DNA of 40,936 nucleotides from Saprospiraceae bacterium (GCA_015490175.1 WFYJ01000170.1:1-40936), one strand, 5' to 3'. Shown: positions 1 to 10,586, counted from the stretch's first letter. Notes: generated by a model from the letters alone, not told the origin. A program made the numbers and translations.

Positions 1-190
1 ACTCAACGCAATTCGGTTTGGGAATTTTTGACGATGGACGATGGTCAATGGACGATTTTCCGAGATGGAGAGAGGAGAGATGGAGTGAGGGAGTGACCGA
101 GCGCGCAAACTGCGTCAACGCTGCATCTTCTGCGGCCGAAGGCTGCGGTTTCAATGGATGAGGAACCGAAGAACCGAAGAACCGAGGATT
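1..190. repeat. Composite interspersed repeat, inverted copy
   Basis: This non-coding block carries short words that recur in other gaps of the window. Positions 1-56 match the reverse complement of about 18424-18487 with a few differences; for example GTCAATGGACGAT at 44-56 is the complement of 18424-18436. Positions 130-148 hold the reverse complement of a 19-base element also found at 718-736 and 25453-25471 and, shortened, at 18244-18258. Positions 160-191 are an 8-mer run (GAGGAACC, GAAGAACC twice, GAGGATTT). No ORF here looks real. I read it as a member of an intergenic repeat family; mobility is unknown. Confidence 0.7.
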
Positions 191-231
191 TCAGCAAATG
201 CCTCTCATATTCACAAACATCTGAAAATATG

Positions 232-273
232 AACATTAAACATTAAACATTAAACATTAAACATTAAACATTA
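232..273. repeat. Heptamer tandem repeat, six units
   Basis: Six perfect copies of the 7-mer AACATTA run without spacers and are followed by a partial unit. The array is AT-only apart from one C per unit, in contrast to the GC-rich surroundings. It lies between two related repeat blocks (1-190 and about 305-435). It is not CRISPR: there are no spacers. Such arrays are prone to copy-number slippage. Confidence 0.9.
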
Positions 274-304
274 AACTCTAAACCCTCAACACTATCCCCT
301 CAAC

Positions 305-435
305 CATTGCCACAGGATTTCCCGAACCACTTTGATCTGAGTATAAATCGGTCAAATCGGTACTCTTACACCCACTTTCCCTGCACGCAGTCTCTCCTTT
401 GCTCATTCACTCCATCACTCCATCACTCCCTCTCA
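305..435. repeat. Second, oppositely oriented repeat block
   Basis: Positions about 311-345 resemble 18463-18497 (a TTCCCGAACC word followed by TGAGTATA and CGGT). Positions 405-432 hold CACTCCAT-type runs that are the complement of the GGAGTGAGGGAGTG run at about 80-95. The block therefore looks like a diverged copy facing the one at 1-190, with the heptamer array between them. No coding sequence is supported in 1-531. Confidence 0.5.
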
Positions 436-531
436 AGAAATCGTCCCTTGTCGGAATTTCCGCAACCATGTGGCCTGTGCATATTGTTTGCAAGGCAAAA
501 GCGGTTTAACTTCGCAGCGCGCAATCGCGAT

Positions 532-604
532 GCGGCAGTAGCTCAGTTGGTAGAGCATCAGCTTCCCAAGCTGAGGGTCGCGGGTTCGAATCCCGTCTGC
601 CGCT
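532..604 (+). tRNA. tRNA-Gly (anticodon CCC)
   Basis: A 73-base cloverleaf can be drawn. The acceptor stem GCGGCAG pairs with CTGCCGC and is followed by discriminator U at 604. The D-arm is GCTC..GAGC, the anticodon stem TCAGC/GCTGA has loop TTCCCAA giving anticodon CCC, and the T-arm GCGGG/CCCGT has loop TTCGAAT. The 3' CCA is not encoded. It reads GGG glycine codons. A terminator-like hairpin follows at 615-648, so it is probably transcribed alone. Confidence 0.96.
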
Positions 605-614
605 CGACAAGCCA

Positions 615-648
615 AACGGGCATCAACCTGTCGCGGGTGATGCCCGTT
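615..648 (+). terminator. Hairpin downstream of tRNA-Gly
   Basis: AACGGGCATCA (615-625) pairs perfectly over 11 bases with 638-648, with a 12-base loop. A short T run (TTTT, 653-656) follows a few bases later. Its position just after the tRNA suggests a terminator, although the U-tract is weak. Confidence 0.6.
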
Positions 649-717
649 CGTCGTTTTGGGCAACCGATCAAACAGCCGGGGTTTGCGTTTTCACGCTCGA
701 AACCTCGCTCAATACCA

Positions 718-736
718 CCGCAGCCTTCGGCCGCAG
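718..736. repeat. 19-base intergenic repeat element
   Basis: CCGCAGCCTTCGGCCGCAG is identical to 25453-25471 and to the complement of 130-148, and near-identical to 18244-18258. It can fold as a tiny GCC-TTC-GGC hairpin. All copies lie outside genes. The rest of the 605-846 gap shows no gene. Confidence 0.8.
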
Positions 737-846
737 AGGGACAGTTTTTCGCACTTGCGCATGAGCCGGCTGTACGGCCTGCCACGCAAGTCTCAACATG
801 ACCGCGCCAGCGGCATCTCAACGGCGAAGTCTCCACCACCAGGCCT

Positions 847-2193
847 TCAATTACACCCCAGATCCTGCCGCGATTGCGGGTCGTTGTTGGGGAAGCACTG
901 CCCCGAGAGGATGGCTGCCGGCTGGTAGCGCATCAGGTCGGGATCGCGCAGGGCCGACTCGAGGAAAGCCGTAATGTCGTCGATTTCCTGCGGGGTGAGG
1001 TTGAGCGGTTGGAAGCCTTCGGCCAGTTGCGACACCGGCACGTTCGGGTTTTCCGGTACCGCCTCGTTTTTGTATGCCACCACGTCGCGCAGGCTGGTGA
1101 AGCTGGCCCCATGACCGTAGAAGGGCGAGTCGGCCAGGTTGTACAGTTGAGGCACCTTGAATTTGTACATGTCTTCGGTGCGCCCGGTGAAGCCGCCACG
1201 GCCGAGGTTGGCTGCGGCGCCGGGGCCCGCCTGAAAGACGGGATCGGGGTTTTCGTACAGGTCCTTCATGCCGATGGCGTGAAATTCCATGTTGGCAAGG
1301 GTGGGGCCGTTGTGGCAGGTGTAGCACTGCGCCTTGCCGAAGAAGAGGATGGCGCCCCGCTTTTCCTGCTCGGTCATGGCGCGACGGTCACCGCGCAGCC
1401 ACTGCTGGAAAGGCGCCCGGTTGGCGATGAGGGTGCGCTCGTAGGCAGCAATGGCCAGGCCGGCGTGTTCGCGGTCGTAGCGCTGGGGAGCGGGCACGTC
1501 CGGAAACGCCTGATCGAACAAGGTCTTGTAGCCCAGCGTATCCACGATGGTTTCGTTGATCATGAGACGGTGCACACCGATGCCGGCGATGGCCTGCGTC
1601 TCGAGCCCCTGATAGCCCAGGTGGTTGGTGGCCGGCGGCGTGCCATCGACCCACTTGTCTTCGGTGCCGAGGTTTTCACCCACGGCGCCCAGCTTGCCGT
1701 CCCACAGCATGAGTGCTTGCCAGGCCGTGTGCAAGGTAGTGGGCGTGCGTATGGGCTGCACGTCCAGCTCTTCGGGCAGGTAGTCGGGACGGGGGGCGCG
1801 CCCTTCGCCGCGCTGCCCGAAGCCCATGCCTCCTTCGGAAATGCCCTGATGGCGGTTGGCCTGGAAGCCCGCCGCCGCAAAATGGCAGGTCGCACACGAA
1901 TAGGTGCCTTTGCCGATGGGCTTCAGGGGCGCCAGCGCAAGGCCCGTTTCGTGATACAGCAGCCGACCCAGGGCCACCTTGGCGGCCGTCAGCGGATTCT
2001 TGGGATCCTGGGGGATGCGGTCGAAGTCGTCGCTCTCGGGAAGCAGGTAGAAATCGGGGCCTGCCCCATCGGAAGCGTTGGCGAGGGCCTGCTCGAGCTG
2101 CGCGTCGAGACTGTCGGCGCTCGCAGGATCTTTGGTGCACGACTGCCAGCTCCAGGCAGCGAGCAGCAGCAACAGGGAAATGCGTGTGTTCAT
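847..2193 (-). CDS. Di-haem cytochrome c peroxidase / MauG family lipoprotein
   Basis: A 448-residue protein with two c-type haem motifs, CATCH at residues 100-104 and CYTCH at 290-294, the layout of the bacterial di-haem cytochrome c peroxidase/MauG family. These periplasmic enzymes reduce H2O2 with electrons from small cytochromes or perform related oxidations. The N-terminus is a lipoprotein signal ending at Cys19 (WSWQSC), so it should be membrane-anchored in the periplasm. The start is the ATG directly before this signal. It stands alone on the minus strand, divergent from the str operon. Which reaction it performs (peroxidase or MauG-like oxidation) cannot be decided from sequence. Confidence 0.88.
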   Translation of the reverse strand: MNTRISLLLLLAAWSWQSCTKDPASADSLDAQLEQALANASDGAGPDFYLLPESDDFDRIPQDPKNPLTAAKVALGRLLYHETGLALAPLKPIGKGTYSCATCHFAAAGFQANRHQGISEGGMGFGQRGEGRAPRPDYLPEELDVQPIRTPTTLHTAWQALMLWDGKLGAVGENLGTEDKWVDGTPPATNHLGYQGLETQAIAGIGVHRLMINETIVDTLGYKTLFDQAFPDVPAPQRYDREHAGLAIAAYERTLIANRAPFQQWLRGDRRAMTEQEKRGAILFFGKAQCYTCHNGPTLANMEFHAIGMKDLYENPDPVFQAGPGAAANLGRGGFTGRTEDMYKFKVPQLYNLADSPFYGHGASFTSLRDVVAYKNEAVPENPNVPVSQLAEGFQPLNLTPQEIDDITAFLESALRDPDLMRYQPAAILSGQCFPNNDPQSRQDLGCN

Positions 2194-2381
2194 GTTCTCG
2201 GTTTAGGTATGAAAAGAGACCATTGACAATCGATGGGCAATTTTCGTTCCTTCAAAGTGCCAATGTCTGCAAAATCAGCAGGGAAATGCCAAATCTTCTC
2301 CCTGCAAATATGTTGCCGAGGAGAATTTTGAAGGGGTGCGGGCGGAACGCACAGATGCACAGGAAAATATTTGCCACACCG

Positions 2382-2414
2382 TTTGCAGAATTTTTTCTGA
2401 AAGTGCTACCTTTG
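2382..2414 (+). promoter_or_regulatory. Promoter of the str operon
   Basis: TTTG at 2382-2385, a 21-base spacer and TACCTTTG at 2407-2414 match the Bacteroidota primary sigma consensus (TTTG-N19-21-TAnnTTTG). It is followed at fixed distance by CTTTTCG (2421-2427), also found after the rplC and rplP promoters. The expected transcription start lies near 2420, giving a leader of about 125 bases before rpsL. Confidence 0.85.
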
Positions 2415-2477
2415 CGTTCGCTTTTCGCCAAGGTGTTTCCAGTTTGCAGAGGAAGGCCTTGAGGCATAAGGCAAAGG

Positions 2478-2501
2478 GCACCTGTGCCGGGTGCGTTTTT
2501 T
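2478..2501 (+). promoter_or_regulatory. Attenuator-like hairpin in the rpsL leader
   Basis: GCACC (2478-2482) pairs with GGTGC (2490-2494) around a 7-base loop and is followed by GTTTTTTG. The stem is short, so termination may be partial. It lies between the str promoter and rpsL, the position expected of a leader attenuator. The role is inferred. Confidence 0.4.
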
Positions 2502-2547
2502 GTTTGAAGCAAACTTTCAGAATCGAACCGGAAAATATTCGCTCAGT

Positions 2548-2922
2548 ATGCCTACGATCAATCAGTTGGTTCGCAAGGGTCGCAAGAAAGTGGTGACCAA
2601 GAGCAAGTCGCGCGCACTGGACGGCTGTCCGCAGCGTCGTGGCGTATGCACGCGTGTGTACACCACCACGCCGAAGAAGCCGAACTCGGCCCTGCGCAAA
2701 GTGGCCAAGGTGCGCCTCACCAATGGCACCGAGGTCATCGCCTACATCCCCGGCGAGGGGCACAACCTTCAGGAGCACTCCATCGTGCTGGTGCGCGGTG
2801 GCCGTGTGAAGGACTTGCCGGGTGTGCGTTACACCATCGTGCGCGGTGCGCTCGACACGGCCGGTGTGGCCGACCGCCGGCAAAGCCGCTCGCGTTACGG
2901 TACCAAGCGTCCCAAGAAGTAA
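2548..2922 (+). CDS. rpsL: Small ribosomal subunit protein uS12
   Basis: A 124-residue S12, full length for the family, starting at the ATG of [11 protein letters not shown]; upstream in-frame alternative starts fall in the leader. S12 sits at the decoding centre of the 30S subunit. The [11 protein letters not shown] stretch (residues 41-51) and the GGRVKDLPG loop (84-92) are intact, with Lys at the positions where streptomycin-resistance mutations usually occur. It is the first gene of the str operon, followed after 55 bases by rpsG. Confidence 0.98.
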   Translation: MPTINQLVRKGRKKVVTKSKSRALDGCPQRRGVCTRVYTTTPKKPNSALRKVAKVRLTNGTEVIAYIPGEGHNLQEHSIVLVRGGRVKDLPGVRYTIVRGALDTAGVADRRQSRSRYGTKRPKK

Positions 2923-2977
2923 TTGATGTAATGTTAGTCGTGTAGCTAACCGCTTGCGCTCAAAACTCAATCCTGAC

Positions 2978-3445
2978 ATGAGAAAAAGAAAACCAAAACC
3001 AAGAGTCCTTGCGCCCGATCCCCGCTACGGTGATCCCATGGTGACGCAGTTCGTCAACAACATGATGTGGGAAGGCAAAAAGAGCACGGCCTTCCGCGTG
3101 TTCTACAAGGCCATGGATATCGTCAAGGAGCGGACCAAGGAGAACGAATACGAAATCTGGAAGAAGGCGCTCAACAACGTCATGCCTCAGGTCGAGGTGC
3201 GCAGCCGCCGCATCGGTGGTGCGACCTTCCAGATCCCTGTGGAAATTCGTCCTGCCCGCCGCCTCTCGGTTGGAATGAAGTGGTTGATTCGGTTTGCGCG
3301 TCAGCGCAGCGGCAAAGGCATGGCAGAAAAACTGGCCGCCGAAATCATGGCTGCAAGCCGTGGCGAAGGCGCTGCCGTCAAGCGCAAGGAAGACACCCAC
3401 AAGATGGCAGAATCGAACCGCGCATTTGCTCATTTCCGCGTTTGA
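2978..3445 (+). CDS. rpsG: Small ribosomal subunit protein uS7
   Basis: A 155-residue S7, the normal bacterial length. It nucleates assembly of the 30S head by binding 16S rRNA. I chose the ATG of [11 protein letters not shown], preceded by TGAC; an upstream TTG would add eight non-homologous residues. The C-terminal RAFAHFRV end is typical. It lies between rpsL and fusA. Confidence 0.97.
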   Translation: MRKRKPKPRVLAPDPRYGDPMVTQFVNNMMWEGKKSTAFRVFYKAMDIVKERTKENEYEIWKKALNNVMPQVEVRSRRIGGATFQIPVEIRPARRLSVGMKWLIRFARQRSGKGMAEKLAAEIMAASRGEGAAVKRKEDTHKMAESNRAFAHFRV

Positions 3446-3495
3446 TTTGTTGTCTTATTGATATTTGATTCAATTTTTATTCTTCAAAAAGAGAC

Positions 3496-5631
<2,136 letters not shown>

Positions 5632-5646
5632 GTGAACAATCCCCCC

Positions 5647-5678
5647 GGAGCCAGGGCCAAATGGCTCCACTTTTTTTT
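5647..5678 (+). terminator. Terminator after fusA
   Basis: GGAGCCA (5647-5653) pairs with TGGCTCC (5662-5668) around an 8-base loop, followed by AC and eight Ts. This is a canonical intrinsic terminator. It lies only 45 bases before rpsJ, for which I found no clear promoter, so read-through may be needed for rpsJ. Confidence 0.85.
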
Positions 5679-5722
5679 GTCCATATTCAAGGTTCAAAAT
5701 CAGTCAATAATTTACAAGAGGC

Positions 5723-6031
5723 ATGAATCAGAAGATCAGAATCAAGCTGCGTTCGTACGACCACAATCTCGTGGACAAGTCCACCGAGAAGATCGTCAAG
5801 ACGGTGCGCAGCACAGGTGCGGTTGTGACTGGCCCGATTCCGCTGCCCACGAAGAAGGAGATCTTTACCGTGCTGCGCTCGCCGCACGTGAACAAGAAAT
5901 CTCGTGAGCAGTTCCAGTTGCGTACCCACAAGCGCCTGATCGAGATCTACACCCCGACACCCAAAACGGTCGAAGAGCTGTCGAAGCTGGAGCTGCCGGG
6001 TGGGGTGGACATCCAGGTCAAACTGATGTAA
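5723..6031 (+). CDS. rpsJ: Small ribosomal subunit protein uS10
   Basis: A 102-residue S10 ([20 protein letters not shown]), the usual length. It binds in the 30S head and is also the NusE partner in antitermination complexes. It lies after the fusA terminator and 299 bases before rplC, a wider gap than usual in S10 operons, and rplC has its own promoter. rpsJ may therefore be expressed by read-through from str. Confidence 0.97.
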   Translation: MNQKIRIKLRSYDHNLVDKSTEKIVKTVRSTGAVVTGPIPLPTKKEIFTVLRSPHVNKKSREQFQLRTHKRLIEIYTPTPKTVEELSKLELPGGVDIQVKLM

Positions 6032-6219
6032 TCCGGATTTTGTGCGAGGCTCCGCTGGTTCCCGGTGGGAATCATGAGCTACCGAGCAGGCGGATTTGTC
6101 GAGGCCCACGATGTGCCCCTGCACGTCCGCCAAACCCGAAACGGGATTTGCCTTGCCGGCAAAGTGAGGGCCGGCCATGAGCAACTACGCTTTTTTTGGT
6201 ATAAAAACGTGCAGATTGC
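6032..6219. other. rpsJ-rplC gap with short hairpins, no gene
   Basis: No convincing ORF. Short inverted repeats are present: TTCCC-GGT-GGGAA at about 6059-6071, a CAAACCCG/CGGGATTTG pairing with one bulge at about 6129-6149, and TTGCCGGCAA at about 6150-6161. A run of seven Ts occurs at 6191-6197 without a good stem directly before it. It may contain the 3' end of the rpsJ transcript; nothing more can be said. Confidence 0.35.
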
Positions 6220-6249
6220 TTGTAACTCGGCCCAAAAGCCGTAAATTTG
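6220..6249 (+). promoter_or_regulatory. Promoter upstream of rplC
   Basis: TTG at 6220-6222, a 19-base spacer and TAAATTTG at 6242-6249 fit the Bacteroidota consensus. CTTTTCGCC follows at 6256-6264, at exactly the same offset as in the str promoter. It would drive the S10 operon from rplC onward. Confidence 0.75.
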
Positions 6250-6330
6250 CGCGCCCTTTTCGCCGGCAGGTCCAGGCAAGCGCCTTTCGGGCTTCAGAAT
6301 CCTGAACCTTAAGTCAAAAATCTATTTCTG

Positions 6331-6957
6331 ATGAACGGTCTTATTGGCAAGAAAATCGGCATGACCAGCATCTTCGACGATGCGGGCCGCAATATACCCT
6401 GCACCGTGATCCAGGTGGGGCCTTGTGTGGTGACGCAGGTGAAAACGGTGGACACCGACAAGTACAATGCCATTCAACTGGCATTCGACGAAGCGAAAGA
6501 GAAGAACGTGACCCGCCCCATGCAGGGCCACTTCGCCAAGGCCGGCACCACGCCCAAGCGCAAGCTGGTCGAGTTTCGCGACTTCGACGCCGTGCAGAAA
6601 AACCTCGGTGAGGAAGTACGCGTCGAGGAGGTCTTTCAGGAAGGCGATACCATCAATGCCGTGGGCATCAGCAAGGGCAAAGGCTTCCAGGGCGTCGTGA
6701 AGCGCCACGGCTTCGGCGGTGTGGGGCAGCGCACCCACGGTCAGCACAACCGCGAGCGTGCTCCCGGTTCGATCGGTGCGTCGTCGTATCCTTCGCGCGT
6801 GTTCAAGGGCATGCGCATGGCCGGCCGCACGGGTGGCACGCGCGTCAAGGTGCGCAACCTGAAGGTGGTGCGCATCTTCCCCGAAAAGAACCTGATGCTG
6901 GTGAAAGGAGCCGTGCCGGGTCACAAGGGCGCTTACGTGATTCTGGAGAAGAAGTAA
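6331..6957 (+). CDS. rplC: Large ribosomal subunit protein uL3
   Basis: A 208-residue L3 starting [12 protein letters not shown]. It binds 23S rRNA near the peptidyl transferase centre and is an early assembly protein. The conserved internal loop with GHRxH-like [11 protein letters not shown] (residues about 130-140) and the HGFGG stretch are present. First gene after the rplC promoter, 71 bases before rplD. Confidence 0.97.
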   Translation: MNGLIGKKIGMTSIFDDAGRNIPCTVIQVGPCVVTQVKTVDTDKYNAIQLAFDEAKEKNVTRPMQGHFAKAGTTPKRKLVEFRDFDAVQKNLGEEVRVEEVFQEGDTINAVGISKGKGFQGVVKRHGFGGVGQRTHGQHNRERAPGSIGASSYPSRVFKGMRMAGRTGGTRVKVRNLKVVRIFPEKNLMLVKGAVPGHKGAYVILEKK

Positions 6958-7028
6958 GGATCAGCGCTCAGACTTTCAGACTTTGATTTGCGCCCTGCGG
7001 GGCGTGCTCATATCAAAACCTGTTTTCG

Positions 7029-7682
7029 ATGAAAATCGATGTGCTCAATATCCAAGGCGAAAAAACGGGCCGCCAGGTAGAATTGCCGGACGAAATTTTC
7101 GGCATCGAGCCCAACCAGCACGTGATGTGGCTGGCCGTGAAGCAATACCTTGCCAATCAGCGCCAGGGTACGCATAAGGCCAAGGAGCGCAATGAAGTGT
7201 CGGGCTCTACGCGCAAGCTGAAGCGCCAGAAGGGTACCGGTACGGCACGTTTTGGCGACATCAAGAACCCGCTGTTCCGGGGTGGTGGCCGCGTGTTCGG
7301 TCCGCGTCCGCGCGACTACAGCTTCAAGCTCAACAAGAAAGTGAAGCGTCTGGCGCGCAAGTCGGCTTTCTCGGCCAAGATGGCCGATGGTGCCGTGATC
7401 GTGGTAGAAGATTTCACCTTCGAGGCACCCAAAACGAAGGCCATGGTAGAGGTGCTGCGCAACCTGGACGCCTACGGCAAAAAAGCGCTGGTCGTCACGC
7501 CCGACCTGGACCAGACGGTGTACCTCTCGACGCGCAACATCCCCAAGGCGCAGGTGATGCGTGCCCAGGACGTACACACCTACGCCATCCTCGATGCCGA
7601 CAAGCTGATCCTGTCGGAGCACTCGATCGAGAAAATCGTGGAAACTTTTGCCGACAAGGCAAAGGATACGGCCAACGCCTGA
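7029..7682 (+). CDS. rplD: Large ribosomal subunit protein uL4
   Basis: A 217-residue L4 with the conserved loop region KQKGTGTARFGD (about residues 66-77) and GGRVFGPRPRDYSF. L4 lines the exit tunnel; in enterobacteria it also represses the S10 operon, but no such control can be read here. It lies between rplC and rplW. Confidence 0.96.
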   Translation: MKIDVLNIQGEKTGRQVELPDEIFGIEPNQHVMWLAVKQYLANQRQGTHKAKERNEVSGSTRKLKRQKGTGTARFGDIKNPLFRGGGRVFGPRPRDYSFKLNKKVKRLARKSAFSAKMADGAVIVVEDFTFEAPKTKAMVEVLRNLDAYGKKALVVTPDLDQTVYLSTRNIPKAQVMRAQDVHTYAILDADKLILSEHSIEKIVETFADKAKDTANA

Positions 7683-7742
7683 ATGCCATAGCGGCGTCGG
7701 ATACCACGTGGAATCATTAATGCTAAACGTCAAACGAGAATA

Positions 7743-8039
7743 ATGGCCAAGCAAATCCTGATTCGTCCGATCATCACGGAAAAAGCGACGCAGCAGTCCG
7801 AAAACCAGGGCAAGTACAGCTTCGTGGTGGACAAGCGCGCCAACAAGATCGAGATCAAGAAGGCCGTCGAAGACTTCTACAACGTGAAGGTGCAGTCGGT
7901 CAACACCCATATCCTGCCGGCCAAGGCCAAGCGTCGGCACACGCGTAGCGGCGTGCTGCTCGGGCGTGTGTCGGGCTACAAGAAGGCCATCGTGACGCTG
8001 GCTCCGGGTGAAGAGATCGATTTCTACGGCGACATCTGA
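7743..8039 (+). CDS. rplW: Large ribosomal subunit protein uL23
   Basis: A 98-residue L23 ([16 protein letters not shown]), normal length. It sits at the tunnel exit and is the docking site for trigger factor and SRP. The ATG is preceded by AATA; no Shine-Dalgarno sequence. It is followed after 46 bases by rplB. Confidence 0.96.
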   Translation: MAKQILIRPIITEKATQQSENQGKYSFVVDKRANKIEIKKAVEDFYNVKVQSVNTHILPAKAKRRHTRSGVLLGRVSGYKKAIVTLAPGEEIDFYGDI

Positions 8040-8085
8040 TTCAAATTGTACACTCCAGGCGGAAGGCCTGAAAAAATACAGGACA

Positions 8086-8910
8086 ATGCCAACCAAGAAG
8101 TTCAAACCGGTCACGCCGGGTACTCGCTTTCGGATCGGCAATGCTTTTGCCGAGCTGACGACGGACAAGCCCGAGAAGAGCTTGTTGGCGCCACTCAGCA
8201 AGTCGGGAGGCCGCAACAACGAAGGCCATCGCACGGTGCGTCACCGCGGCGGCGGGCACAAGCGTCGCTATCGCATCATCGACTTCAAGCGCGACAAGGA
8301 AGGCGTTCCCGGCAAGGTGCGTTCGATTGAATACGATCCCAACCGCTCGGCATGGATTGCACTGATCGTTTATGCCGATGGTGAGAAGCGCTACATCCTG
8401 GCGCCCCAGGGCCTGAAGGTGGGCGACGAGGTGATGGCGGGCAAGGGTGCGCCCCCCAATACGGGCAACGCGCTGTACCTCAAGGAGGTGCCCCTCGGTT
8501 CGATCATCCACGCCATCGAGCTGACGCCGGGCAAGGGTGCGGCACTGGCTCGTGCGGCAGGTACCTATGCCACCTTGCTGAGCCGCGAAGATCGCTATGC
8601 CGTCATCAAGCTGCCCAGTGGTGAGGTGCGCCGCGTGCTGCTGACCTGCAAGGCCACCATGGGCGTGACTTCGAACCCCGACCACGGCCTCGAAGTGCTG
8701 GGCAAGGCCGGTCGCAAGCGCTGGCTGGGCCGTCGCCCGCGCACGCGCGGTGTAGCCATGAACCCCGTCGATCACCCCATGGGTGGTGGCGAAGGCAAGG
8801 CTTCGGGTGGTCATCCGCGTTCGCGCAAGGGGCTGTATGCCAAGGGCAAGAAGACGCGTAATCCGAAGAAGGCTTCGAGCAAGCTGATCATCTCGCGCCG
8901 CAAGAAGTAA
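8086..8910 (+). CDS. rplB: Large ribosomal subunit protein uL2
   Basis: A 274-residue L2, full length. It contacts 23S rRNA beside the peptidyl transferase centre and bridges to the 30S subunit. The conserved C-terminal region [14 protein letters not shown] is present, including the essential His. The start is the ATG of [12 protein letters not shown] after GGACA; a longer frame to 8008 overlaps rplW and lacks family similarity. Confidence 0.97.
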   Translation: MPTKKFKPVTPGTRFRIGNAFAELTTDKPEKSLLAPLSKSGGRNNEGHRTVRHRGGGHKRRYRIIDFKRDKEGVPGKVRSIEYDPNRSAWIALIVYADGEKRYILAPQGLKVGDEVMAGKGAPPNTGNALYLKEVPLGSIIHAIELTPGKGAALARAAGTYATLLSREDRYAVIKLPSGEVRRVLLTCKATMGVTSNPDHGLEVLGKAGRKRWLGRRPRTRGVAMNPVDHPMGGGEGKASGGHPRSRKGLYAKGKKTRNPKKASSKLIISRRKK

Positions 8911-8979
8911 GCGCGATACTGATCAGCACCGCAAGGACTGATTTTCCGGAAGGAAGAAAATTCAAATAAACCAGCAACA

Positions 8980-9249
8980 ATGGCTCGTTCGATCAAAAAA
9001 GGCCCCTACGTTTTCCACAAGCTGCTCAAGAAAGTGCAGAAGGCACAGGCGTCGGGTCGCAAGAACGTGATCAAGACCTACTCGCGTGCTTCGATGATCA
9101 TCCCCGACATGGTGGGTCTGACCATCGCCGTACACAACGGCAAGACCTTCGTGCCGGTGTTTATCACGGAAAACATGGTAGGCCACAAGCTGGGTGAGTT
9201 TGCACCCACGCGTACGTTCCGCGGCCACGCAGGCAACCGCAAGAAGTAA
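8980..9249 (+). CDS. rpsS: Small ribosomal subunit protein uS19
   Basis: An 89-residue S19 ([11 protein letters not shown]), normal length, in the 30S head with S13. The ATG follows AGCAACA, an A-rich pre-start sequence typical of this window. The gap to rplV (102 bases) carries a short 8-mer repeat. Confidence 0.97.
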   Translation: MARSIKKGPYVFHKLLKKVQKAQASGRKNVIKTYSRASMIIPDMVGLTIAVHNGKTFVPVFITENMVGHKLGEFAPTRTFRGHAGNRKK

Positions 9250-9254
9250 TGCTT

Positions 9255-9278
9255 GAGGAATCGAGGAATCGAGGAATC
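9255..9278. repeat. 8-mer repeat GAGGAATC, three units
   Basis: Three perfect tandem copies of GAGGAATC lie in the rpsS-rplV gap. The unit is close to the GAGGAACC/GAAGAACC run at 160-183 and to the TTCCTCGATT words near 18220 and 18382, which suggests the same repeat family has invaded the ribosomal operon. Confidence 0.8.
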
Positions 9279-9351
9279 GAAAGGCCGGGACCCGAACGCA
9301 GGCCGCGACAGGGCCTGATTCATTCGCTACTTAAGTTAATCAAGAAATACA

Positions 9352-9738
9352 ATGGAAGCAGTAGCCAAATTGAGAAACTGTCCCATGTCGGCGCGCAAGA
9401 TGCGCCTGGTGGCTGACAACATCCGCGGCAAGGACGTGGCCACCGCCCTCGATATCTTGCGCTTCAGCAAGCGCGAGGGGGCCTACTGGCTGGAGAAGGT
9501 CTTGTTGTCGGCCATCAGCAACTGGGAACAGAAGACCGGAGAGGACGCCGCCGAGTACGACCTGTACATCAAGAAGCTGCTCGTGGACGAGGGTCCTTTC
9601 CTCAAGCGCTTCCGCCCCGCCCCGCACGGTCGTGCGCACCGCATCCGCAAGCGCACCAACCACGTGACCATCGTGCTGGAGAACCGCGTGGCGCTCGAAG
9701 CGGCAGAAGACATGGTGACCTACGAAGAAGAGGAATAA
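9352..9738 (+). CDS. rplV: Large ribosomal subunit protein uL22
   Basis: A 128-residue L22 with the conserved MSARKMRLVADNIRGK start of the globular domain and the tunnel-lining beta-hairpin region RFRPAPHGRAHRIRKRTNH (about residues 84-102). Macrolide-resistance changes occur in this hairpin in other species; the sequence here looks unaltered. A short acidic C-terminus ends in EEEE-like residues. It is followed by rpsC. Confidence 0.96.
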   Translation: MEAVAKLRNCPMSARKMRLVADNIRGKDVATALDILRFSKREGAYWLEKVLLSAISNWEQKTGEDAAEYDLYIKKLLVDEGPFLKRFRPAPHGRAHRIRKRTNHVTIVLENRVALEAAEDMVTYEEEE

Positions 9739-9796
9739 ACAAGCAACATTATCAACGGGCGCAGCCCGCGAGGCTGTAGCACAATTGCCATAAAAT

Positions 9797-10537
9797 ATGG
9801 GTCAGAAAACAAATCCGATTGGTAACCGCCTGGGAATTATCCGTGGATGGGATTCCAACTGGTTTGCTACGGGCAAGCAGTACGCTGACAACGTGATCGA
9901 AGACGAAAAGATCCGTACCTACCTCAAGGCACGTGTGCAGCGTGGAGGTATTGCCCGCGTCATTATCGAGCGCTCGCTCAAGCGCATCACCGTCACCATT
10001 CACACTTCGCGTCCGGGCATCGTTATCGGTCGTGGGGGTAGCGAAGTGGACAAGATCCGCGAGGAGCTGCGCAAGCTGACGGGCAAAGACGTGCAGATCA
10101 ACATCATCGAGATCCGCAAGCCCGAGCTCGATGCCAACGTCGTGGCCGACAGCATCGCCCGCCAGATCGAAAACCGCGTCAACTACCGTCGCGCCACCAA
10201 GGCCGCCATCAAAGACACCATGCGTGCCGGCGCCGAGGGCATCAAGGTGCGCATCTCGGGTCGTCTGAATGGCGCCGAGATGTCGCGCACGGAGGAGTAC
10301 AAGGACGGTCGTACGCCGCTGCACACCTTCCGTGCCGATATCGACTACGCCCTCGACGAGGCCCTGACGGTCTATGGCAAGATCGGCGTGAAGGTCTGGA
10401 TCTGCCGCGGTGAGGTGCTCGGCAAGCGCGACCTGTCGCCCAATGCCGGCCTGACGACCAAGCGCGACCGTCGTGGTGGTCGGGGCGAGCGTCGCGGCGG
10501 GCGTGGCGAGCGCCGCGGTGGTGGCCGTCGGCGTTGA
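9797..10537 (+). CDS. rpsC: Small ribosomal subunit protein uS3 with RGG-rich tail
   Basis: A 246-residue S3. The N-terminal KH type II domain contains the nucleic-acid-binding loop IGRGGSE (residues about 75-81), and the C-terminal S3 domain follows. The last about 25 residues are an Arg/Gly tail with repeated RGGRGER units, an extension beyond the E. coli form (233 residues). S3 lines the mRNA entry channel and contributes helicase activity; the basic tail may add RNA contacts (inference). It ends the first half of the S10 operon; a new promoter starts within 50 bases. Confidence 0.97.
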   Translation: MGQKTNPIGNRLGIIRGWDSNWFATGKQYADNVIEDEKIRTYLKARVQRGGIARVIIERSLKRITVTIHTSRPGIVIGRGGSEVDKIREELRKLTGKDVQINIIEIRKPELDANVVADSIARQIENRVNYRRATKAAIKDTMRAGAEGIKVRISGRLNGAEMSRTEEYKDGRTPLHTFRADIDYALDEALTVYGKIGVKVWICRGEVLGKRDLSPNAGLTTKRDRRGGRGERRGGRGERRGGGRRR

Positions 10538-10586
10538 CCGGCCGGGGTGCCCTTTCCCATTGCGTGCAAAAGAGCGCGTGCAGGCG

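Noticed and set aside
232-273. CRISPR-like array
   Set aside because: The heptamers are directly adjacent with no spacers and no cas genes are in the window.
307-801. 164-codon frame covering tRNA-Gly
   Set aside because: It runs through repeats and the tRNA gene and has no protein-like features.
874-2226. 450-codon plus-strand frame opposite the di-haem peroxidase
   Set aside because: The minus strand has a lipoprotein signal and two CxxCH motifs; the plus frame has neither motif nor start context.
6050-6110. Possible tRNA on the minus strand in the rpsJ-rplC gap (TAGCTCA word)
   Set aside because: Only the D-arm word is present; no T-arm GTTCGAATC or acceptor stem can be formed.
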